From positions 4,684,501 through 4,748,500 of the forward strand of contig NZ_CP136422.1 in assembly GCF_034355335.1 (NCBI RefSeq): a DNA stretch of 64,000 nt. The letters are read 5' to 3'. The DNA comes from Blautia coccoides (lineage in GTDB: Bacteria > Bacillota > Clostridia > Lachnospirales > Lachnospiraceae). A program made the translations under genes and the position numbers. A model generated the notes under the pieces. It worked only from the letters and a program-made list of their open reading frames with translations. It had not been told where the DNA came from and did not search any database. Positions 35,822 to 44,465 of this stretch are shown here, piece by piece; positions within the stretch are counted from its first letter, which is position 1, and each line of letters starts with the position of its first letter.

Positions 35822-35998
35822 TTATTCTTCTGCCTCTGTATTTCCTTTGCTGTTATTTAAAAAACTGTCCATCATTCTTATGAGATCCAGCGCACTGAGA
35901 AAGGAATATTCCCTGTCCCTGTATTCCAGAATCCCCTGCCAGCTATGATGTTCCTGTGAAGTTATCGTCACCCGGAAGGTCGTCTTATGATCCTGCAT
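35822..35998 (-). CDS. Small conserved-type protein, 58 aa
   Basis: ATG at 35998 follows AAGGGG at good spacing; a GTG nine bases upstream is possible. The sequence (FRVTITSQEHHSWQGILEYR, then FLSALDLIRMMDSFL) resembles short uncharacterised Firmicute proteins sharing a SWQG beta-strand and a leucine-rich terminal helix; that recognition is from memory. It has its own terminator. Function unknown. Confidence 0.6.
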   Translation of the reverse strand: MQDHKTTFRVTITSQEHHSWQGILEYRDREYSFLSALDLIRMMDSFLNNSKGNTEAEE

Positions 35999-36122
35999 CT
36001 GTGTCACCCCTTAACTATGAAAGCATCTGATCATCCTCTGCTCAGGTTTATTGTAACCCCGGCAGGGTACAGTGAAAAGCACCGTTCAGACACTTTCAGG
36101 AGCTTTTATACAACGATGGGAC

Positions 36123-36968
36123 CTATGGTTCAAACCGAAGGAAGTCCTCTGTCATTTCAATCCGGCATACACTCTGTACGCTTCCTGTCATTTTCACCCG
36201 CCATTCCTCATCAATCTGGATCCAGAGCTTGCCGCCCGGCATGTGTACCATCACATCGGAATCGATCATCCCCAGCCGGTATGCCGCGCCTGCTGCTGCA
36301 CAGCTGCTGGTGCCGGATGCCAGGGTATATCCCGCCCCCCGCTCGAATATTTCTATCTGAATATTATTTTTGTCCAAAACCTTCATGATCTGCGTATTGA
36401 TCCGGTCATGAAAATACTCGGAACGTTCTGAAAAGGCGCCTATTTTACAAATCTTTTCCCTTGAGATTTCATCCATGGGGATCACACAATGTGTATTGCC
36501 CATAGAGACACAGGAACAGTCATATTCCTTCTGTCCGAATACCATTTTCTCTCTGAGCGCCTCTCTTGTCTCCCCCACAAGGCCTGCGTCTTTACTGGAA
36601 AAGGACAGTCTTCCCATATCCGCCTGTATCCTTGTGCCGTCTGCGTTGAGAAAGCGCACCTGTACATTTCCACCTTTTGTTCTGATATTCAACCGCTCAC
36701 TGAGGGTATATCCCGCGTCTTTTAAATATTTTGCAAAGATACGGATACCGTTTCCCGCTCTCTTGGCTTCACTTCCGTCCGGATTAAAAACACGGACGGC
36801 AAAATCTCCGTCTTCTATATAAGGACCTGCCAGAATACCGTCTGAACCCACTCCGAAATTCCTGTCACAGATTTTCCGGATCTTATCCGCATCCAGCTCT
36901 TCTGTATTCTTTTGACAGTCATACACCAGATAATCATTTCCTATTCCGTGATATTTTTCAAATTTCAC
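36123..36968 (-). CDS. DapF-like protein lacking both catalytic cysteines
   Basis: A 281-aa protein with the two-domain DapF fold (FEKYHGIGNDYLVYD, RNFGVGSDGI, NPDGSEAKRAGNGIRIFAKYL, SMGNTHCVIP, ERGAGYTLASGTSSCAAAGA). True diaminopimelate epimerase racemises LL-DAP with two cysteines, in GNxxRC and ACGTG. Here they read GNGIRI (Cys to Ile) and ASGTS (Cys to Ser). Ordinary epimerase chemistry therefore looks impossible, and the gene should not be named dapF without proof. GTG at 36968 is taken as the start. It is divergent from an AraC regulator and close to dpaA-dpaB. It may be another isomerase or dehydratase, or a binding protein. Confidence 0.75.
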   Translation of the reverse strand: MKFEKYHGIGNDYLVYDCQKNTEELDADKIRKICDRNFGVGSDGILAGPYIEDGDFAVRVFNPDGSEAKRAGNGIRIFAKYLKDAGYTLSERLNIRTKGGNVQVRFLNADGTRIQADMGRLSFSSKDAGLVGETREALREKMVFGQKEYDCSCVSMGNTHCVIPMDEISREKICKIGAFSERSEYFHDRINTQIMKVLDKNNIQIEIFERGAGYTLASGTSSCAAAGAAYRLGMIDSDVMVHMPGGKLWIQIDEEWRVKMTGSVQSVCRIEMTEDFLRFEP

Positions 36969-37137
36969 TGCTCTCTTTCCTTTCCTTAGGCGCTCCTTTT
37001 GCATTGGCGGCCATACCATATTCTATGTTACTATTCAGCATTTCGGTTTCATAGCAACAAAAGCATGCACATAGACTGCAAAAACCGCAGTCTTCCATTG
37101 TCCCTGTAGTCTGTATCTAGTTTATCAGACACTTTTG

Positions 37138-37146
37138 TGTTATAAT
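37138..37146 (+). promoter_or_regulatory. Extended -10 promoter of the AraC gene
   Basis: TGTTATAAT about 70 nt upstream of the TTG start. The -35 is poor (TAGTTT), consistent with an extended -10 promoter. Confidence 0.5.
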
Positions 37147-37216
37147 ATAAGCATCGTGTCAAAAACATTGCAAAACATGCTAAACACAGAAAAACATCCC
37201 ACAGGAGGAACCTGAA

Positions 37217-38062
37217 TTGGATTCTTACAGCAAAACCGGTTATCTGAAAGACGATTTCCGCCTCTTTCATATTACAGACGAGGAGGAAAACAGTTTTTCC
37301 TATCACTATCATGATTTTTATAAAATACTGATCTTCATACGCGGTGACGTCACTTACCACATCGAGGGAAAATCCTTTGATCTAAAGCCCTATGACATAG
37401 TCCTTGTAAATGCCGGCGAGATCCACAAGCCGGTCATCAACAGCAGCTCCGCCTACGAGCGGGTGATCCTGTATATATCGCCTGAATTCATGGATTCCTG
37501 CCGAGACAAGGAGGATTCCCTGAACCAGTGCTTTGTGCAGGCCCAGGCCAGCCGTTCCAATGTGCTGCGCATTGAGCTGTTCAGCCAGAGCCGCCTGTAT
37601 CAGGTCCTGCAGGAACTGGAAAAGTCCTTTGAGGGCGGAGCCTTTGCCGCTGCCCTGTACCAGAAAGCGCTCTTTATGGAATTTCTAATCCTCCTGAACC
37701 GTTTCTCCATGGACTCCTACTCAGGCACATATATAGAAAACAGCCGCTGCAATTCCAAAATCCTGCCTGTTCTCGACTACATTGCCGAGCATCTGGCAGA
37801 GGACATCTCCATCGACCAACTGGCCTCCTGTTTCTATATGAGCCGTTATTACCTCATGCACCTGTTCAAACAGGAGACAGGATACAGCGTAGCCAGCTAT
37901 ATTTCCACCAAACGCTTGCTGCGGGCCAGGGCATTGATCCAGAACGGCATGTCTGTCACAGATGCCTGCTATCAGTGCGGTTTTAAAAATTACTCCTCCT
38001 TTTCCAGGGCTTACAAAAAACTCTTCCACACATCCGCCAGAGGAGAGCGGAACCAGTCATAA
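37217..38062 (+). CDS. AraC-family regulator (TTG start)
   Basis: A 281-aa regulator. The cupin domain has YHYHDFYKILIFIRGDVTYH. The C-terminal HTH pair has ISIDQLASCFYMSRYYLMHLF and VTDACYQCGFKNYSSFSRAY. There is no nearby in-frame ATG; TTG at 37217 is preceded by ACAGGAGG at 8 nt, which decides the start. It lies between the DapF-like gene (divergent) and dpaA (same strand). Targets unknown. Confidence 0.88.
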   Translation: MDSYSKTGYLKDDFRLFHITDEEENSFSYHYHDFYKILIFIRGDVTYHIEGKSFDLKPYDIVLVNAGEIHKPVINSSSAYERVILYISPEFMDSCRDKEDSLNQCFVQAQASRSNVLRIELFSQSRLYQVLQELEKSFEGGAFAAALYQKALFMEFLILLNRFSMDSYSGTYIENSRCNSKILPVLDYIAEHLAEDISIDQLASCFYMSRYYLMHLFKQETGYSVASYISTKRLLRARALIQNGMSVTDACYQCGFKNYSSFSRAYKKLFHTSARGERNQS

Positions 38063-38078
38063 AAAGCCTGATCCTTTT

Positions 38079-38108
38079 ACACATCTTTTTTTCCTCCTAC
38101 ATATAGTA
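38079..38108 (+). promoter_or_regulatory. Candidate sigma-K-type promoter of dpaAB
   Basis: ACAC, 17 nt, CATATAGTA, matching the mother-cell sigma-K pattern (AC at -35; CATAnnnTA at -10) with a spacer at most one base longer than usual. It sits about 90 nt upstream of dpaA, whose homologues are mother-cell genes in Bacillus. Confidence 0.45.
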
Positions 38109-38198
38109 AATAAGAGTAACGGTCCGGCACTTCCAGGATCACCGGCAGCACGTTGTGCCGGGTCGTTACCAATAAGTGTTCCATTCAGGAGACAGACA

Positions 38199-39044
38199 AT
38201 GAGCCACAAAAAATTTGATTTTGCAGTTATCGGCGGAGATATGCGCCAGGTCTATCTGGCCGGTTATCTCTCGGAATGCGGCTGCAGAGTATGTAAATAT
38301 GCGCTTTGTGCAGATACTCCGGGCGCCTCCTGCTATGCTGCCTCTTCTCTTTTAGAAGCAGTTTCAAATGCAGAGACCGTCCTTGCGCCGATCCCCATAA
38401 ATAAAAGCAAAGAGATTCCTCTGCCCCTTCTATCGGATCTTCTTGGGGAGGGTCAGTCCTTATTTGCGGGATGTATACCCAGAGACTTCCAGGAAAAAGT
38501 ATTTTCAAAAGGAGTCTTTGTCTCTGATCTGATGAAAGACGAGATACTCACCGAAAAAAACAGTATTGCCACAGCAGAAGGTGCTGTGGCGGAAGCCATT
38601 CAAAAAAGCAGCCGCAATCTCCACCAAAGCCGCTGTCTCGTATTGGGATACGGAACCTGTGGAAAAACCCTGGCTGCATACCTGAAAGGGATGTTCTGTC
38701 ATGTAACTGTATGTGCCAGAAGACCCGGCGTACGGGCAGAAGCTGAGATACTGGCAGGGGAAGCCCTCTCCTGCGAGACACTGGAAGAAAAGGCGGGCAG
38801 TTTTGATTTTATCTTTAACACTATTCCAGCCCAGATCATTGACAGGTCACTTTTAAAGAGCCTTAAGAAACAGGTTCTGATCATTGATATCGCTTCTGCT
38901 CCCGGCGGTGTGGACTTTACCGCAGCCAGGGACCTGGGGATATCCGCATATCTCTGTCCGGGACTTCCGGGGAAATATGCCCCTCGTTCCTCTGCCTATG
39001 CCATTGCAGAAGCTGTTTTTCGTAAATTAAAGGAATATGAGTAA
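38199..39044 (+). CDS. dpaA: Dipicolinate synthase subunit A
   Basis: A 281-aa NAD(P)-binding protein with FAVIGGDMRQVYLAGYLSE at the N-terminus and a second Rossmann segment (CLVLGYGTCGKTLAAYLKGM). The IDIASAPGGVDF and CPGLPGKYAP blocks are typical of DpaA. With DpaB it oxidises dihydrodipicolinate from the lysine pathway to dipicolinic acid, the spore-core solute. ATG at 38199 follows AGGAG; the frame stays open upstream but without another good start. dpaB follows 55 nt later. Confidence 0.93.
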   Translation: MSHKKFDFAVIGGDMRQVYLAGYLSECGCRVCKYALCADTPGASCYAASSLLEAVSNAETVLAPIPINKSKEIPLPLLSDLLGEGQSLFAGCIPRDFQEKVFSKGVFVSDLMKDEILTEKNSIATAEGAVAEAIQKSSRNLHQSRCLVLGYGTCGKTLAAYLKGMFCHVTVCARRPGVRAEAEILAGEALSCETLEEKAGSFDFIFNTIPAQIIDRSLLKSLKKQVLIIDIASAPGGVDFTAARDLGISAYLCPGLPGKYAPRSSAYAIAEAVFRKLKEYE

Positions 39045-39099
39045 CAGGATCTCCCATTAGGGAACGTTCTGTTGTCATATATGATAAGGAGAAGAATCT

Positions 39100-39678
39100 A
39101 TGTCATTAAAAGGAAGGAAAGTGGGAGTAGCCTTTACCGGCTCCTTCTGCACATATAAAAAAGTGTTTGATGAATTACAGAAGCTGGCGGAGGAAGGCGC
39201 CGAAATACAGACCATATTTTCAGATGCCGCCCAAAGCATTGACAGCCGTTTCGGCAATGCAGAGGACTTTATAGAAAAGGCACGCAGCATTACAGGCAGA
39301 GAACCAATACTCACCATCCCACAGGCAGAACCTATCGGTCCCAAGAGCCTACTGGATATTCTGGTGATCCTCCCCTGCACAGGCAATACCATAGCAAAAC
39401 TTGCCAACGGCATCACAGATACTCCCGCCCTCATGGCAGCCAAGGCACATCTGAGGAACGAAAAACCTCTGCTTATCTCTATCTCCACCAACGATGCACT
39501 GGGAATGAATATGAAAAATATCGGCCTTCTTTTGAACGCCAAAAATGTCTATTTTGTTCCTTTTGGTCAGGATAACCCAGAAAAAAAGCCCAATTCCATG
39601 ATCGCACACACAGAACTTCTCATACCTTCTATTGAGGCTGCATTAAACGGAAGGCAGTACCAGCCGGTTATACAGTAA
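39100..39678 (+). CDS. dpaB: Dipicolinate synthase subunit B
   Basis: A 192-aa flavoprotein-like subunit (VGVAFTGSFCTYKKVFDEL; LLDILVILPCTGNTIAKLANGITDTPALMAAKAH) of the DFP/UbiX fold. It partners DpaA. AAGGAG precedes the start. The pair implies that the organism, or a recent ancestor, forms spores. Confidence 0.93.
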   Translation: MSLKGRKVGVAFTGSFCTYKKVFDELQKLAEEGAEIQTIFSDAAQSIDSRFGNAEDFIEKARSITGREPILTIPQAEPIGPKSLLDILVILPCTGNTIAKLANGITDTPALMAAKAHLRNEKPLLISISTNDALGMNMKNIGLLLNAKNVYFVPFGQDNPEKKPNSMIAHTELLIPSIEAALNGRQYQPVIQ

Positions 39679-39794
39679 CCGGGAAACCGCTGCCGCCCAC
39701 GGCTTGTTTTTCAACCGGCAGGATTTTGTCTGTACGGCCTGCAGTGCTGTACAGGCAAATCACTGCCAAACCAATCGCAGAAAGGAGAATTGCT

Positions 39795-41645
39795 ATGTGT
39801 GGAATCGCAGGATTTTGTGATCCGAAAGGAAATTTTTTTGAGGAGGAGGGGAAATGGAATCACATATTAGATAAAATGAACCGGATACAGAAACGCCGGG
39901 GACCAGATGACCAGGGTACTTATCTGGACAGAGGCTGCGGCCTGGCCCATGTAAGACTGGAGATCATTGATCTTGTCACAGGCCATCAGCCCATGATATA
40001 CACAGATGCTTCCGGGACTTATGCCATTGTCTACAACGGTGAAATATACAACATGCCTGAGCTGAAAAGAGAACTGGAAAAGGAAGGGGCCGTCTTCAGG
40101 ACCGCCAGTGATACGGAAGTGATACTCCATGGATTTATGCTGCACGGGGAGGAATATCTCAAAAAGCTAAACGGAATTTTTGCCATAGCGCTCTGGGATT
40201 CCCATAAAAACCGCCTCTGCCTGAGCAGGGACCGTCTGGGGATCAAACCACTCTTCTATACCTGGGCTGACAGCTCTTTCGTATTCTCCTCTGAGATCAA
40301 AGGGCTTTTTGCCTATCCCGGTGTGACACCAGAACTGGACAGAGAGGGTCTCTGTGAAATATTCGCCCTGGGTCCTGCCAAAAGTTACGGAAAAGGGGTA
40401 TTTAAAGGTGTATATGAGGTACTTCCCGGCCACTGTCTGGCGCTGGACGGCAACGGTGTCTCTGAACATGCGTATTGGAAGCTGGAAAGCCGCCCCCACA
40501 CAGATTCTTTTGAAAAGACAGTGGAAAAGACCGCCTGGCTTGTGGAGGATGCTGTAAAAAAGCAGATGCTCTCTGATATTCCTATCAGCACCTTCCTCTC
40601 CGGCGGTGTGGACAGCAGTCTTGTCACGTCCATCTGTGCCGCGGAACTGAAAAAACAGGGAAAAGTCCTAAACACCTTCTCCTTTGATTTTAAAGACAAT
40701 CAAAAATTTTTCAAATCTAACGCCTTCCAGCCCAGTCTTGACCGTCCATGGGTAGAAAAAATGGTGGAGTACGCAGGCACAAACCACCGCTTTTTGGAGT
40801 GCGACAATATGGCCCAGGTGGACTGTCTGTTCAAGGCTGTGGATGCCAGAGATCTGCCGTGCATGGCAGATGTGGAATCCTCCATGCTCTATTTCTGCTC
40901 CCAGGTAGTAGAGCACAACAAGGTGACTCTCACAGGAGAGTGTGCAGATGAAATTTTCGGAGGATATCCATGGTTCCATAAAAAAGAGGCCTTTGAGGGG
41001 AATGATTTTCCCTGGTCCATGAGCATGGAACCCAGAAAAATCCTGCTGTGTGACGATTTTGCCCAGTCTCTTCGCATGGAGGAATACGCTCACGCTGCCT
41101 ATGAAAAAACCATCCGTGAGACTCCCCTTCTTCCCGGTGAAGCACCGGAAGAAAAACGACGTCGGGAAATCTCCTACCTGAACCTGCGGTGGTTTATGGC
41201 AACACTTCTGGATCGTATGGACCGCACCAGCATGTACTCCGGCCTGGAAGCCAGGGTTCCTCTGGCAGACTATCGGATCGTGGAATATGTCTTCAATGTC
41301 CCATGGAATATGAAATGCCCCAATGGCATTGTCAAAGGGCTGCTGCGCCACGCCGGAGAAAGGTATCTCCCCGGAGAAATCCTCTGGAGGAAAAAGAGTC
41401 CCTATCCCAAGACTTATGACCCGGCCTATGAAAAACTCCTGGGAGACCGCCTAAAAGAGGTTCTGGCAGACCCCAACGCCCCGATCCGGCAGCTTCTGGA
41501 CACCCGCAAAGTCCATACATTTCTGGAAAGTCCCTCCGACTATGGAAAGCCCTTCTACGGACAGCTCATGGCAGGCCCCCAGATGCTTGCATATATGCTG
41601 CAGGTAAATTACTGGCTGGAAAAATATAAAATACACATTTTATAG
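39795..41645 (+). CDS. asnB: Asparagine synthetase, glutamine-hydrolysing
   Basis: A 616-aa AsnB. Met removal exposes the catalytic Cys (MCGIAGFCDPKG) of the N-terminal glutaminase, which also has RRGPDDQG and NGEIYN. The synthetase domain carries the PP-loop FLSGGVDSS. It makes asparagine from aspartate, ATP and glutamine. ATG at 39795 is fixed by the need for Cys at position 2 and by AAAGGAG upstream. It is 116 nt from dpaB and may be separately transcribed. Confidence 0.95.
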   Translation: MCGIAGFCDPKGNFFEEEGKWNHILDKMNRIQKRRGPDDQGTYLDRGCGLAHVRLEIIDLVTGHQPMIYTDASGTYAIVYNGEIYNMPELKRELEKEGAVFRTASDTEVILHGFMLHGEEYLKKLNGIFAIALWDSHKNRLCLSRDRLGIKPLFYTWADSSFVFSSEIKGLFAYPGVTPELDREGLCEIFALGPAKSYGKGVFKGVYEVLPGHCLALDGNGVSEHAYWKLESRPHTDSFEKTVEKTAWLVEDAVKKQMLSDIPISTFLSGGVDSSLVTSICAAELKKQGKVLNTFSFDFKDNQKFFKSNAFQPSLDRPWVEKMVEYAGTNHRFLECDNMAQVDCLFKAVDARDLPCMADVESSMLYFCSQVVEHNKVTLTGECADEIFGGYPWFHKKEAFEGNDFPWSMSMEPRKILLCDDFAQSLRMEEYAHAAYEKTIRETPLLPGEAPEEKRRREISYLNLRWFMATLLDRMDRTSMYSGLEARVPLADYRIVEYVFNVPWNMKCPNGIVKGLLRHAGERYLPGEILWRKKSPYPKTYDPAYEKLLGDRLKEVLADPNAPIRQLLDTRKVHTFLESPSDYGKPFYGQLMAGPQMLAYMLQVNYWLEKYKIHIL

Positions 41646-41661
41646 ATCAATACCGATGAAA

Positions 41662-41718
41662 GTGCGCAGGCTCGCTGAATGGTCACTGTTTTTTGCAGCC
41701 ATTCAAGCAGGTCTGCGC
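41662..41718. terminator. Imperfect hairpin between convergent asnB and trmO
   Basis: GCGCAG/CTGCGC outer stem and TGAATGG/CCATTCA inner stem. No clear T-run, but the site between two convergent stops suits a bidirectional transcript end. Confidence 0.5.
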
Positions 41719-41726
41719 GATCATTT

Positions 41727-42407
41727 TCATACCTGAGGCACCACTTCACAGACGGTAAGGCATCCCTCTCTGACTGTAAAGCGGATTTCCATCCCGGCAA
41801 AACCAAATCCGTAGACCCGCTCCGGGTCGTTCTGGTATGCAGGCCTCGGATCATTTGCCAGGACTCCCCTAAGGGCTGCTCTCTTATCTTCCGGTACTAT
41901 TTCTTCCAGTTCCTGTGGAAATTCCACCTCCAGCCTGTCCTCTCTGTGTCTGGACGCAAAACCGCCGTCTGCCTCCGGGTGGCTGTCTGAGTGAGGTACA
42001 TAGGGCTTGATATCAAGAATCGGTGTTCCATCCATTAAATCCGCCCCTGTCACATGGAGAACGGGGCCGTATTCGGGAAGGATTTCAATCTTCTCCAAAC
42101 GGACACAGGACAGGCCTATGGGATTCGGGCGAAAAGGAGAACGGGTGGCAAACACTCCTTTTCTGGTATTTCCGCCCAATCTGGGCGGCCGTACCGTAGG
42201 GGACCAGGTGTCTCTTGCAGACTCTGAAAATTCCCAGATAAGCCAGATATGGGAAAATTCCTCCAGACCGCGGACAGCATCAGGGTTTCTGTACTTTGGT
42301 TCAAATATCACGGTCCCGGCAAGCTCTTTCACCAGGCCGCTCTGGCGGGGAATGCCGAACTTTGTGGGGAAATCCGTATGAATATGGGCGATTTTGTCTA
42401 TTGTCAT
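41727..42407 (-). CDS. trmO: tRNA m6t6A37 methyltransferase TrmO
   Basis: A 226-aa TsaA-like beta-barrel protein. Family blocks: FGIPRQSGLVKELAGTVIFE, GLEEFSHIWLIWEF, the SAM-binding GVFATRSPFRPNPIGLS, and DIKPYVPHSDS. It methylates t6A37 in tRNA-Thr(GGU) using SAM. Start at 42407 after GGAG. It has the C-terminal extension seen in full-length TrmO. Confidence 0.9.
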   Translation of the reverse strand: MTIDKIAHIHTDFPTKFGIPRQSGLVKELAGTVIFEPKYRNPDAVRGLEEFSHIWLIWEFSESARDTWSPTVRPPRLGGNTRKGVFATRSPFRPNPIGLSCVRLEKIEILPEYGPVLHVTGADLMDGTPILDIKPYVPHSDSHPEADGGFASRHREDRLEVEFPQELEEIVPEDKRAALRGVLANDPRPAYQNDPERVYGFGFAGMEIRFTVREGCLTVCEVVPQV

Positions 42408-42586
42408 GTATCTCTCTCCGTTTCTGTCATTTGCCATTTTTGCCATTTTCCCTCTCTGTATACCTTAAAATACTTTTGAGAAACCGTATATGTTATATGG
42501 ATGAGGGGCTGTTGATTTTAAGTAACCGTTCGGATTATCTGAACAGTTAGGATTTAAATACAGCATATCGCAATTTTTACAAACAA

Positions 42587-44206
42587 TCAAGCAGCCTCCA
42601 GCCTCAAAATGGCATCGTACTGTCCTGCAAGGCGTTTGTCCATATGGTGTGTTATGGTAATGACCGTCAGATTTTTTCTTGCCAGCAGATTCTTTTCGAT
42701 TTCAAATGCGGTTTCCGGGTCAATGGCAGAAGTCCCCTCATCCAATATAAGAACAGGAGTCTTTCTGATCAGCGCTCGGGCTACAGCGATACGCTGTCTT
42801 TGTCCTCCTGACAGGAGTTGACCGTTTTCCCCTACCTTTGTATCGATACCGTTTTCAAGGCCGGACAGATACTCCCACATTCCGCTTTCCCGCAGGGCTG
42901 CATATATCTCTTCCTCTGTGTACTTCTGTCCCAGACAGATGTTGTCACGGATATCCGTGTCAAAGAGAAACACATTCTGATGGATCACTGCTATCCTCCT
43001 GTTGATCTCCTGCTGGTTCATCTCTTTCACAGAAATTCCGTCTATGTATATCTGTCCCTCAAAATTCCTGGAATATCCGGTCAAAAGTTTGATAAGTGTG
43101 GACTTTCCGCATCCGCTCCGGCCTTCAATGGCGTATTTCTTTCCCGCCTCAAACAGAAAATTCTCATGCTCCAGCACCGGATGCTCCTCCGTATAGGCGA
43201 ATGTAAGATCTGTACATTGAATGGCACTTTGCAGTCCCGGTATTTCAGCACGGCCATCCATTCCTACTCTGTCGTCTTCTTCACATTCCATTAACTCCGC
43301 CAGATGCTCCATAACCGGTTGAATCCCCTGTATCTTAGGAAAATTCTGCAGAAGCATTACCACCGGAGTGACAAAAGTCCCGCTAAGCTGGATCAGCGCA
43401 AGAAGTGTTCCCATGGTGATCTTTCCCTGCATCATCTGCCAGGCGGCCACAAATACGATCACAATAACCGTCAGGGAAGAAAAAATATCAGAAAAGCTCT
43501 CATTGACTGCCATCAGCCTGTCTGCCGCAAACTTTTTTCCTGCGGTTTCCCTATTCACCTTCACAAATCTGCCCATAATACAGGAAAAAGCGGAATATCC
43601 CCTTATCACTTCATAGCCGTTAAGAAAATCTTTTGCCGCCACGGTGAATACAGACAGCTGTTCCGAATATGCATCCTGCCTCTCCTGGAGCTTTTTTCCC
43701 AAAAGTGCAGGCACAGCAAACAAAACCACCAGAAATCCCAGCAGAATAACTGTCACCATGGGACTTAAGTAAAAAAGGATTCCCAGGGTAGCTAAAAACA
43801 GCACAGCCATCTGAACACAAAGCAACAGCGGGATCAGATAATTATCCTCCACCAGTTTCACGTCATTTACAAGAGCAGACAGGTAATCGGCAGTGTTCCG
43901 GGAAGCATATTTTTCCGGTTTCCGTTTCATCACTCCCTTAAAAACCCTGTCACGCAGATTCCTGGTCACATTCCTCAACAGGAACTTTCCCATCAAAGCT
44001 TCCAGAAGACTGACGCCTCCCAGCGCCCCCAGATAGACCAGCATCACGACCAGCACCCTGTAAAATCCTGCCGCATCCCCTGCAGCCGCCACGTCTATCA
44101 CTCTCTGCAGCAAAATAGAGACAAAAGCCGCCAACAGTGAGGACACCCCTCCAAAGAAAATGGTGCCTGCCAGGAACAGACGGTCTTTCGACTTATATAG
44201 CTTCAT
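42587..44206 (-). CDS. ABC exporter half-transporter
   Basis: A 539-aa half-transporter with a six-helix exporter domain and an NBD: Walker A GRSGCGKST, signature LSGGQRQRIAVARAL, Walker B VLILDEGTSAIDPE and H-loop THHMDK. Unlike the pair at 4.7-8.4 kb all motifs are consensus, so a homodimer is likely. AGGAGG precedes ATG 44206. It is a single gene lying against the IS110 copy; the substrate is unknown. Confidence 0.88.
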   Translation of the reverse strand: MKLYKSKDRLFLAGTIFFGGVSSLLAAFVSILLQRVIDVAAAGDAAGFYRVLVVMLVYLGALGGVSLLEALMGKFLLRNVTRNLRDRVFKGVMKRKPEKYASRNTADYLSALVNDVKLVEDNYLIPLLLCVQMAVLFLATLGILFYLSPMVTVILLGFLVVLFAVPALLGKKLQERQDAYSEQLSVFTVAAKDFLNGYEVIRGYSAFSCIMGRFVKVNRETAGKKFAADRLMAVNESFSDIFSSLTVIVIVFVAAWQMMQGKITMGTLLALIQLSGTFVTPVVMLLQNFPKIQGIQPVMEHLAELMECEEDDRVGMDGRAEIPGLQSAIQCTDLTFAYTEEHPVLEHENFLFEAGKKYAIEGRSGCGKSTLIKLLTGYSRNFEGQIYIDGISVKEMNQQEINRRIAVIHQNVFLFDTDIRDNICLGQKYTEEEIYAALRESGMWEYLSGLENGIDTKVGENGQLLSGGQRQRIAVARALIRKTPVLILDEGTSAIDPETAFEIEKNLLARKNLTVITITHHMDKRLAGQYDAILRLEAA

Positions 44207-44274
44207 TTTATTCCTCCTACTATTATATAAAGTCATAGTCTTTCTTTACCTTTTCTACAGGTTTGACTATGCTA

Positions 44275-44460
44275 TTTTAAGATACTGTGGATTGGTTATC
44301 ACCTCCTACCACTTGATGGTTTAAAAAAGGCTCCAACCACAGTCTCTTTGTTTATTTGTTAATCAGTTAGTTACCGCATGACGGTTTATCAAGAAGTAGG
44401 TTACGATTGCAAGGAGCCCTGTGGATCTTAAGACAGTATCAATACTTTATATCAGGAGGT
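44275..44460 (+). ncRNA. Candidate IS110 bridge RNA (leader of transposase)
   Basis: IS110-group elements encode a bridge RNA in the leader upstream of the transposase. Here ACTGTGG...TGG pairs with CCA...CCACAGT (44282-44347), forming a large bulged stem-loop of the target-loop type. A further region near 44375-44435 could form a second loop. Position and structure fit, but the pairing to the insertion site has not been shown. Confidence 0.45.
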
Positions 44461-44465
44461 CCTAT

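Noticed and set aside
37962..38198. N-terminal extension of dpaA to 37962
   Set aside because: It overlaps the AraC gene, has no SD and does not match the family; ATG 38199 has AGGAG.
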